From contig JAWXBS010000209.1 of the NCBI GenBank assembly GCA_034440275.1, positions 1 to 8,816 on the forward strand: 8,816 nt of DNA, written 5' to 3'. This DNA comes from VFBF01 sp034440275. GTDB taxonomy: Bacteria; Pseudomonadota; Alphaproteobacteria; Caulobacterales; Aquidulcibacteraceae. Below the pieces are notes generated by a model. It was not told the DNA's origin. It searched no databases and was given only the letters and a program-made list of their open reading frames with translations. How positions within the stretch are numbered: position 1 is the first letter of the stretch; each line of letters begins with the position of its first letter. Position numbers and translations under genes: made by a program. Of this stretch, positions 1-5,075 are shown piece by piece.

Positions 1-1321
1 CCGCGTCCTGCACGCGCTGCATGATCGCTGCGGACGGATCGAGCCGCTGTGCGAGCGAGGCGCGATAGGCGTCCATGTCGGCGATGGGCTTGCGCGCGAC
101 GCCCGTGTCCATCGCCGCCTGCGCCACGTAGGGCGGTACGGTGGAGATGAGGCGCGGATCGAACGGAGAGGGGATGATGTAGTCGGGGCCGAACTTGAGC
201 TGCTTGCCCTGATAGGCGGCGGCGACTTCGTCCGGCACGTCTTCCTTCGCGAGCGCGGCCAGCGCACGGGCGGCGGCGATCTTCATCTCTTCGTTGATCG
301 TGCGGGCGCGCACGTCTAGCGCGCCGCGGAAGATGTAGGGAAAGCCGAGGACGTTATTGACCTGGTTGGGATAGTCGCTGCGGCCCGTGGCGATGATCGC
401 GTCCTTGCGCACGGCGAGAATGTCTTCCGGCGTGATCTCGGGATCGGGATTGGCCATCGCGAAGATGATCGGCTTCTTCGCCATCGACTTGACCATTTTC
501 TGCGACACGGCGCCCGCAACGGAGAGGCCCAGGAAGCAGTCCGCACCGGCCATCGCCTCTTCGAGCGTGCGCAATTTGGTGTCCACTGCGAAGGCGGATT
601 TGAACTGGTCCATGCCTTCCTTGCGGCCGAGATAGACGACGCCCTTGCTGTCGCACATGATGACGTTGTCATGCGGCACGCCGAGCAGCTTGATGAGCCC
701 CGCGCAGGAAAGCCCCGCAGCGCCAGCGCCGTTGACGACGACCTTGAGGTCCTTCAGCTTGCGGCCCGTGACTTCGCAGGCGTTGAGCAGGCCGGCGGCG
801 GCGATGATCGCGGTGCCGTGCTGGTCGTCGTGGAAGACGGGAATGTCGAGTTCGTCACGCAGACGGCTCTCGATGACGAAGCACTCCGGCGCCTTGATGT
901 CCTCGAGATTGATGCCGCCGAAGGTGCGCCCGATGTTGCGCACGGTGCGGATGAGATCTTCGGGGTCTTCGGTGAAGACCTCGATGTCGATGGAGTCGAC
1001 GTCGGCGAAGCGCTTGAAGAGGACCGCCTTGCCTTCCATCACCGGCTTCGACGCCAGCGCGCCCAGATTGCCGAGGCCGAGGATGGCGGTGCCGTTGGAG
1101 ATCACGGCCACGAGGTTGCCCTTGGCGGTGTAGTCGTAGGCTTTGTCGGGGTCTTCCGCGATCGCCTTCACCGGCACCGCGACGCCCGGCGAATAGGCGA
1201 GCGAAAGATCCCGCTGCGTCGCCATGGGCTTGGTCGGCGTGATCGAAATCTTGCCGGGGGGATGCTGGCGGTGGAACGCCAGCGCCTCTTCATCGGTGAA
1301 GGTGCGCTTTTCGTCGGACAT
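1..1321 (-). CDS. maeB: NADP-dependent malic enzyme, MaeB type (N-terminal 440 residues; 3' end outside window)
   Basis: Oxidative decarboxylation of malate to pyruvate with reduction of NADP, a cytoplasmic link between the TCA cycle and pyruvate. Read on the minus strand, the frame is open from the ATG at 1319-1321 to the left edge. The start MSDEKRTFTDEEALAFH is typical of the family. Seen: LAYSPGVA with the probable catalytic Tyr43; EGKAVLFKRFADVD with Lys98 and Lys103; INLEDIKAPECF (about 138-148); the metal-site segment FHDDQHGTA (163-171); the Rossmann loop NGAGAAG (197-203); and AMANPDPEI (288-296). The 440 residues cover the whole malic domain plus NAD(P)-binding domain. Long alphaproteobacterial MaeB proteins (about 750-770 residues) carry a C-terminal phosphotransacetylase-like domain, which would lie beyond base 1, so its presence is inferred, not seen. 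No strong Shine-Dalgarno precedes the start, only AAGG about 9 bases upstream. It is divergent from mutS. NADP rather than NAD preference is a family inference. Confidence 0.95.
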   Translation of the reverse strand, partial: MSDEKRTFTDEEALAFHRQHPPGKISITPTKPMATQRDLSLAYSPGVAVPVKAIAEDPDKAYDYTAKGNLVAVISNGTAILGLGNLGALASKPVMEGKAVLFKRFADVDSIDIEVFTEDPEDLIRTVRNIGRTFGGINLEDIKAPECFVIESRLRDELDIPVFHDDQHGTAIIAAAGLLNACEVTGRKLKDLKVVVNGAGAAGLSCAGLIKLLGVPHDNVIMCDSKGVVYLGRKEGMDQFKSAFAVDTKLRTLEEAMAGADCFLGLSVAGAVSQKMVKSMAKKPIIFAMANPDPEITPEDILAVRKDAIIATGRSDYPNQVNNVLGFPYIFRGALDVRARTINEEMKIAAARALAALAKEDVPDEVAAAYQGKQLKFGPDYIIPSPFDPRLISTVPPYVAQAAMDTGVARKPIADMDAYRASLAQRLDPSAAIMQRVQDA

Positions 1322-1350
1322 GGAGGGGGCCTTTGGGGCGTGAAATCAGT

Positions 1351-1385
1351 GGCGCGCACCGTAGCGGTCGAAGGGGGAGGGTCAA
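1351..1385 (-). promoter_or_regulatory. Candidate maeB promoter
   Basis: On the minus strand, TTGACC (1380-1385) and TACGGT (1358-1363, preceded by GC) are 16 bases apart. This resembles the Caulobacter-type housekeeping pattern TTGAC ... GCTANA. The predicted transcript start is near 1351, leaving a leader of about 30 bases before the maeB ATG. The call rests on motif resemblance and position only. Confidence 0.4.
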
Positions 1386-1434
1386 TCGTGGCTGATGGTC
1401 CGCCGTCGATTTGTCGCCCCGGCGGCAGCGAGCG

Positions 1435-1448
1435 GCTAGTGTGCCGCC
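1435..1448 (+). promoter_or_regulatory. Candidate -10 element for mutS (possible leaderless transcript)
   Basis: GCTAGT at 1435-1440 resembles the alphaproteobacterial -10 pattern GCTANA. If the TAGTGT hexamer (1437-1442) is the true -10, transcription would begin at or next to the ATG at 1449, so the message would have no leader. The absence of any AGGAG-like site upstream fits this. The -35 is unconvincing: TTGTCG at 1411-1416 lies 20 bases from TAGTGT (18 from GCTAGT), which is long. Confidence 0.25.
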
Positions 1449-4124
1449 ATGGCTGATTCCGCCGATCCTATTCCGCCGCAGAATGCGGTCATCAAGCCCG
1501 AGCACGTGACGCCGTTCATGGCGCAGTTCTTCGCGGCCAAGGACGCGCATCCCGATGCGATCGTCTTCTTCCGCATGGGCGACTTCTATGAGCTCTTCTT
1601 CGACGACGCGGTGAAGGCGTCCGCCGTGCTCGGCATCACGCTGACCAAGCGCGGCCATCACAAGGGCGAGGACATTCCGATGGCCGGCGTGCCGATGCAC
1701 GCGGCGGACGGGTATCTGCAGCGGCTGATCCGGCACGGCTTCCGCGTCGCAGTGTGCGAGCAGATGGAGGATCCGGCCGAGGCGAAGAAGCGCGGCTCGA
1801 AGTCCATCGTGCGCCGCGAAGTCACGCGTGTCGTCACGCCGGGCACGATCACCGAGGACAGCCTGCTGGAATCGCGCGCGGCGAACATTCTGGCGGCCTT
1901 GGCGTTCGCGGGCGATCGCGCGGCGCTGGCGTGGGCGGACGTGTCGACCGGCGCGTTCGTCGTGCGCCCGATCCGTGCGGCGGCGGCGGAGGAAGAACTT
2001 GCCGCGCTCGCGCCGGCGGAGGTGCTTCTTGCGGAAGGGGAAAGCGCGCGCGGCAGCGCGCTCGTCGACGCGAGCGGCGCGGCGCTGACGCTGCAACCCG
2101 GTCCGAAGGCCGATGTGAAAGCCGGCGAACGACGGCTGAAGGCGCTCTACGAAGTGGCGACGCTGGAAGCCTTCGGGGACTTCGCGGCGGAAGAACTCGC
2201 CGCGATGGGCATGCTGCTCGACTATGTGGAACTGACGCAGGCGGGCGCCGCGCCGCGCCTCTCTGCGCCGCGCCGCATCGAAGGCGCGGCGTTCATGGCG
2301 ATCGATCCGGCGACGCGCGCCTCGCTCGAAATCGAGCGCACGCAGCGCGGCCAGCGCGAAGGCTCCCTGACGCATGCGCTCGATCGCACGGTGACGTCTG
2401 CCGGCGGGCGCATGCTCGCGGAACGTCTGGCGCGGCCGCTGACCGATGTGGGCGCCATCAATGCGCGGCTCGATGCGGTGCAATGGTTTCTCGATCGCGA
2501 CCGGCGCGACGGCGTGCGGGCGGCGTTGCGCGGCGGCGGCGATCTGGCGCGTGCGCTGCAGCGGCTTGCGCTCGGGCGCGGCGGCCCGCGCGATCTCGGC
2601 GCGTTGCGCGATGGATTGCGCGCAGGCGAAACGGCGGCGCGTGCGGCGAACGGGGAGGGCGCGCCGGCGGAGGTGCAGGCCTCGATCCGCGCGCTGACAT
2701 TGGCGTCGCAGCCGGAACTCGCCGCGCTCGCGCAGAATCTCGATGCGGCGCTCGGCCCCGAATTGCCTTTGCTCGCACGCGACGGCGGTTTCATCGCAGC
2801 GGGCGGCGATGCGGCGCTCGACGCGGCGCGCGGGCTGCGCGACGACAGTCGTCGCGTGGTTGCGGGGCTGCAGCAGACCTATGCGGATGAAACAGGCCTG
2901 CCGCTCAAGGTGCGCCACAACAACGTGCTTGGCTATCACATCGACGCCACGTTGAAGCAGGCCGAGACCCTTTCGCGTGAGCCGCATGTGGGCCGCTTCA
3001 TCCATTGTCAGACGACGGCGACGAGCACGCGCTTCACCACCACCGAACTCGCCGATCTTGATGCGCGCATCGCGCGGGCCGGGGAGGAGGCGCTGGCACG
3101 CGAACTCGATATTTTCCGCGCCTTTGCAGCGCGGGCCGAAGCGCTTGCTGCGCCGATCCGTGCGGCGGCCGATGCGGTCGCTGCGCTCGATGTGGCCTCA
3201 GCCGCCGCTGAATGGGCGATCGAATGGGACGCCGTGCGGCCCGAGATCGACGAGACCTGCGCGCTGCTCGCCGAAGGCGCGCGTCATCCGGTCGTCGAGC
3301 AGGCGCTGCGCAAGCAGGGGCAGGGCTTCACGCCGAATGATTGCCGCCTCGACGGCGATGCGCGGGCGGGCGCGCGACTGCTGATCGTCACCGGCCCGAA
3401 CATGGCGGGCAAAAGTACGTTCCTGCGCCAGATCGCGCTGCTCGCGATCCTCGCGCAATCGGGGCTTTATGTGCCGGCGCGCCGGCTCCGTCTCGGCGTG
3501 GCGGATCGTGTGTTCTCGCGCGTCGGCGCGTCGGATGATCTCGCGCGCGGGCGCTCTACGTTCATGACGGAGATGGTGGAGACGGCGGCGATCCTCCATC
3601 AATCAGGTCCGCGCGCGCTGGTCATTCTCGACGAGATCGGCCGCGGCACCGCGACCTATGACGGCCTCGCCATCGCGTGGGCGTGTGCGGAGCATCTGCA
3701 CGACGTGAACCGTTCGCGCGCGGTGTTCGCCACGCACTATCACGAGCTCACCGCGCTCGCCGACAAGCTCAGCGGCGGCGCCAACGCCAACCTCCGCGCG
3801 AAGGAATGGAAGGGCGATCTCGTCTTCCTGCACGAGGTCGCGCCGGGGCCGGCGGATCGCAGCTACGGAATCCAGGTGGCCAAGCTCGCGGGGCTGCCGA
3901 AGTCGGCGGTGGATCGCGCGCGGTCGGTGCTCGGGCGGCTGGAGGCGGGGAAGGGCGGCAAGGCCACGATCGATCTCAACGCGGCGCTGCCGCTGTTTGC
4001 GGGCGTTGCGGAGGAACCTGAAGCGTCGGCGGTCGAGACGGCGCTGGCGGACGTTCAGCCGGATGCGCTCACGCCGCGCGAGGCGCTGGAGTTGGTGTAC
4101 CGGCTGAAGGGGTTGATGGGTTAG
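1449..4124 (+). CDS. mutS: DNA mismatch repair protein MutS
   Basis: Mismatch-recognition ATPase that binds mispaired or looped DNA as a dimer and recruits MutL. The 891-residue product is near the usual family length. The mismatch-binding motif GDFYELF gives the Phe46-x-Glu48 pair that wedges at the mispair. The connector, lever and clamp regions follow (about 130-600). The C-terminal ABC ATPase has Walker A GPNMAGKST (649-657), signature region VGASDDLARGRSTF (692-705), Walker B VILDEIGRGTATYDG (725-739, with Asp728-Glu729) and the ATHYHEL switch His (761-767). LPLF (847-850) matches the place and shape of a beta-clamp binding motif, and the tail ending in VYRLKGLMG resembles the C-terminal helical dimer segment. 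All key residues are intact. The ATG at 1449 is chosen because the conserved N-terminus follows at once. There is no Shine-Dalgarno, and GGCTAGTGT sits just upstream, so a leaderless transcript is possible. Long open frames on the opposite strand are G+C-driven shadows. Confidence 0.98.
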   Translation: MADSADPIPPQNAVIKPEHVTPFMAQFFAAKDAHPDAIVFFRMGDFYELFFDDAVKASAVLGITLTKRGHHKGEDIPMAGVPMHAADGYLQRLIRHGFRVAVCEQMEDPAEAKKRGSKSIVRREVTRVVTPGTITEDSLLESRAANILAALAFAGDRAALAWADVSTGAFVVRPIRAAAAEEELAALAPAEVLLAEGESARGSALVDASGAALTLQPGPKADVKAGERRLKALYEVATLEAFGDFAAEELAAMGMLLDYVELTQAGAAPRLSAPRRIEGAAFMAIDPATRASLEIERTQRGQREGSLTHALDRTVTSAGGRMLAERLARPLTDVGAINARLDAVQWFLDRDRRDGVRAALRGGGDLARALQRLALGRGGPRDLGALRDGLRAGETAARAANGEGAPAEVQASIRALTLASQPELAALAQNLDAALGPELPLLARDGGFIAAGGDAALDAARGLRDDSRRVVAGLQQTYADETGLPLKVRHNNVLGYHIDATLKQAETLSREPHVGRFIHCQTTATSTRFTTTELADLDARIARAGEEALARELDIFRAFAARAEALAAPIRAAADAVAALDVASAAAEWAIEWDAVRPEIDETCALLAEGARHPVVEQALRKQGQGFTPNDCRLDGDARAGARLLIVTGPNMAGKSTFLRQIALLAILAQSGLYVPARRLRLGVADRVFSRVGASDDLARGRSTFMTEMVETAAILHQSGPRALVILDEIGRGTATYDGLAIAWACAEHLHDVNRSRAVFATHYHELTALADKLSGGANANLRAKEWKGDLVFLHEVAPGPADRSYGIQVAKLAGLPKSAVDRARSVLGRLEAGKGGKATIDLNAALPLFAGVAEEPEASAVETALADVQPDALTPREALELVYRLKGLMG

Positions 4125-4129
4125 GCCTC

Positions 4130-4143
4130 CACGAACGTTCGTG
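4130..4143. repeat. 14-bp perfect palindrome just after mutS
   Basis: CACGAACGTTCGTG is its own reverse complement and begins six bases after the mutS stop. No T tract follows, so it is not a standard intrinsic terminator. It could be a protein-binding operator, a short 3'-end hairpin or the edge of the adjoining repeat element. It is too compact for the GTTC-N7-GTTC LexA box typical of Alphaproteobacteria. Confidence 0.5.
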
Positions 4144-4150
4144 CAGCACG

Positions 4151-4279
4151 TCAAACCGCACGCGTTTTCACGCTGCAGGCACAAATGGGAGGGCCGGGGA
4201 CGCGGACGACATCCGCGAATTTGGTAGTGAGAGAGATGCGACTGCCGTCCGCGTCCCCGTGATCGTTTCGCGCCAGCAT
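4151..4279 (-). CDS. Doubtful 42-codon reading frame overlapping a hairpin element
   Basis: On the minus strand an ATG at 4277-4279 opens a frame of 42 codons ending in TGA at 4151-4153. It contains GDADGSRISLTTKFAD followed by VVRVPGPPICACSVKTRAV. There is no signal peptide, membrane segment or clear Shine-Dalgarno. The frame runs through the 63-bp inverted repeat, so it may be a by-product of a dispersed palindromic element rather than a gene. I have a vague, unverified impression of seeing similar translated fragments in alphaproteobacterial databases, which would fit a repeated intergenic element often called as a small hypothetical protein. No function is proposed. Confidence 0.25.
   Translation of the reverse strand: MLARNDHGDADGSRISLTTKFADVVRVPGPPICACSVKTRAV
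4196..4258. repeat. 63-bp inverted-repeat element (13-bp perfect arms)
   Basis: GGGGACGCGGACG at 4196-4208 is matched exactly by its reverse complement at 4246-4258, with 37 bases between. A smaller competing hairpin, CGCGGA/TCCGCG with a five-base loop, lies at 4201-4217 and uses the same left arm, so two folds exclude each other. No T tract follows on either strand, so this is not a standard terminator. It looks like a REP-like or cruciform-forming intergenic element. Whether it is repeated elsewhere in the genome cannot be seen here. Confidence 0.6.
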
Positions 4280-4290
4280 GTCACCGGGCC

Positions 4291-4505
4291 ATATTAGGAC
4301 CCATGCACAGTCAGGCCGACGCGCGTGCGGGTCCGCGCTGTTCGTCGCAGATCCCCCGAAGACTTCTTAGGACCCTTCCGGGCCCCGGTTTTCCCTCGCA
4401 TTCCTCCGGGGTGCTCATCCCCCCGGTGCGAAGGCCTTCACGCTCGATCACCACACCTCCGCGCCAACAGAACAGGGTACCCGCTGCCCTCCCTGCGGAA
4501 GTGAT
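4291..4505 (-). ncRNA. Putative unclassified small RNA, minus strand
   Basis: A strong-looking minus-strand promoter (4511-4539) predicts a start near 4504-4505. Downstream there is no credible protein: the overlapping 70-codon frame begins inside the promoter spacer. Structure is abundant. The 5' portion ATCAC/TTCCGC (about 4505-4495) can pair with GCGGA/GTGAT about 35-45 bases on. CCGGGG/CCCCGG forms a 6-bp stem with a 9-base loop (about 4405-4425). A stable stem at 4297-4334 is followed on this strand by TAATAT and could mark the 3' end, giving about 215 nt. It does not show the hallmark motifs of SRP RNA (GGTCAGG ... GGAAGCAGC), RNase P RNA or tmRNA. 6S RNA cannot be excluded by eye, but I saw no long closing stem. 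Extent and existence are inference. Confidence 0.35.
4297..4334. repeat. Stem-loop inside the putative RNA region
   Basis: GGACCC plus GCAC (4297-4302, 4305-4308) pair with GTGC plus GGGTCC (4325-4334), leaving a two-base bulge and a 16-base loop. The nine-base word TTAGGACCC occurs at 4294-4302 and again at 4367-4375, so the central GGGTCC (4329-4334) could pair with either copy. On the minus strand the stem is followed by TAATAT, a weak 3'-end signal. Confidence 0.5.
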
Positions 4506-4510
4506 GCCGC

Positions 4511-4539
4511 AATCTAGGAACATAAGCAGAACGAGTCAA
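4511..4539 (-). promoter_or_regulatory. Strong candidate sigma-70-type promoter reading left
   Basis: Read on the minus strand, TTGACT (plus 4534-4539) and TAGATT (plus 4511-4516) are separated by exactly 17 bases. This is the best promoter match in the window. It lies just beyond the end of the small membrane-protein gene and points into a stretch without a convincing protein, which is why a small RNA is proposed. A GANTC site (GAGTC, 4533-4537), the CcrM methylation target of Alphaproteobacteria, overlaps the -35 box. Confidence 0.55.
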
Positions 4540-4541
4540 CA

Positions 4542-4562
4542 CCCTTCGCGCTCCCGCGAGGG
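4542..4562 (-). terminator. Hairpin after the small membrane-protein gene
   Basis: CGCG (4547-4550) pairs with CGCG (4555-4558) across a CTCC loop, extended by T4546-A4559 and, after a one-base bulge, CCC/GGG (4542-4544 with 4560-4562). It starts 12 bases past the stop of the minus-strand gene, where a terminator would sit. A proper U tract is missing (TGTTGAC follows). It abuts the -35 box at 4534-4539. Confidence 0.35.
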
Positions 4563-4574
4563 GGAACGGTGAGC

Positions 4575-4913
4575 TTAAGGCGCCGGCCGGACCGGTGGTG
4601 CGGGCGGGGGCGTGTCGACGCGCTCACGGCGGAGATTGGCGATGATCTCGCCCTTGGAGATGGCTTCCTGCGCCATATCGATGGTCGACATGGACGCGTA
4701 GTACATGCCCACGCCGCCGAGGACCGTGCCCAGGATCAGGCCCAAGATCCCCCACTTGGTGGCGGCGAACCAGTAGGCGGAAGAGCGCTCCCGGTTGAGG
4801 AAGCGGTTGAGCTTGCGGTCTTCGTCGAACGCTACCTGCTGGTCGACCTGACGACGCATGAAGTCTTCGTCCACCGGAGTGATTTTGCTCTTGCGCCCGC
4901 CGTTGCCGACCAT
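4575..4913 (-). CDS. Small single-pass membrane protein of unknown function
   Basis: A 112-residue protein I do not recognise. The N-terminal 50 residues are hydrophilic and highly charged, including VDEDFMRRQVDQQVAFDEDR, and probably helical. One hydrophobic segment with many glycines (about 53-74, WGILGLILGTVLGGVGMYYA) should span the membrane. A short polar stretch follows, then a proline-rich tail (TPPPAPPVRPAP, 101-112). No signal-peptidase site or catalytic motif is visible. The start at 4913 is well supported by AGGAG (4919-4923) five bases upstream, the only clear Shine-Dalgarno seen in the window. It diverges from glnD with overlapping candidate promoters and ends in a TAA followed by a hairpin. 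It is likely a real gene because of start signal, length and normal composition. A membrane anchor or scaffold role would be a guess. Confidence 0.8.
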   Translation of the reverse strand: MVGNGGRKSKITPVDEDFMRRQVDQQVAFDEDRKLNRFLNRERSSAYWFAATKWGILGLILGTVLGGVGMYYASMSTIDMAQEAISKGEIIANLRRERVDTPPPAPPVRPAP

Positions 4914-4918
4914 GACTG

Positions 4919-4923
4919 CTCCT
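4919..4923 (-). promoter_or_regulatory. Shine-Dalgarno of the small membrane-protein gene
   Basis: AGGAG on the minus strand with a five-base gap to the ATG at 4911-4913. This fixes the start of the gene and contrasts with the SD-less starts of mutS, glnD and murJ. Confidence 0.7.
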
Positions 4924-4948
4924 GCTCGCGTTTTCCGGTGTCCAACGC

Positions 4949-4956
4949 TCTACAAA
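4949..4956 (+). promoter_or_regulatory. Candidate -10 element for glnD
   Basis: TCTACAAA resembles the alphaproteobacterial GCTANA-type -10, and a closely similar TCTACA precedes murJ. A start near 4963 is predicted. No convincing -35 was found 15-18 bases upstream, so the call is weak. Confidence 0.25.
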
Positions 4957-4980
4957 TAGGGCGACTTTGCGTCTCGCCAA
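4953..4980 (-). promoter_or_regulatory. Candidate promoter of the small membrane-protein gene
   Basis: Minus strand TTGGCG (plus 4975-4980) and TATTTG (plus 4953-4958) are 16 bases apart, predicting a start near 4946 and a leader of about 33 bases containing the Shine-Dalgarno. Its -10 overlaps the plus-strand -10-like box TCTACA (4949-4954) proposed for glnD. Confidence 0.35.
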
Positions 4981-5075
4981 TGACTGTGGCGCCTAACGAC
5001 AGCGACTGCGACACGATGCATAGTCCTGAGGCGCCTTTCGTCACCAACCCAAGTTTTTTGGCCACACTCAATCTC

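Noticed and set aside
1754..2890. 378-codon frame within mutS on the same strand
   Set aside because: Arg/Gly-rich out-of-frame translation inside a confidently assigned gene.
1290..3005. 571-codon open frame antisense to maeB start and mutS
   Set aside because: Arginine/histidine-rich translation mirroring mutS codons, a common shadow in G+C-rich DNA. mutS is clearly the real gene on the other strand.
4291..4505. Known housekeeping RNA (SRP, RNase P, tmRNA, 6S)
   Set aside because: The near-invariant SRP, RNase P and tmRNA motifs were not found on either strand. 6S lacks a primary-sequence signature that I can check by eye, so it is not called but not excluded.
4311..4523. 70-codon minus-strand frame in the intergenic block
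   Set aside because: Its ATG lies inside the spacer of the TTGACT/TAGATT promoter, so that transcript would not contain the start; composition is not protein-like.
4303..4572. 89-codon plus-strand frame in the intergenic block
   Set aside because: Proline/serine/arginine-rich, no start signal, no family resemblance, and it crosses the hairpin region and minus-strand promoter.
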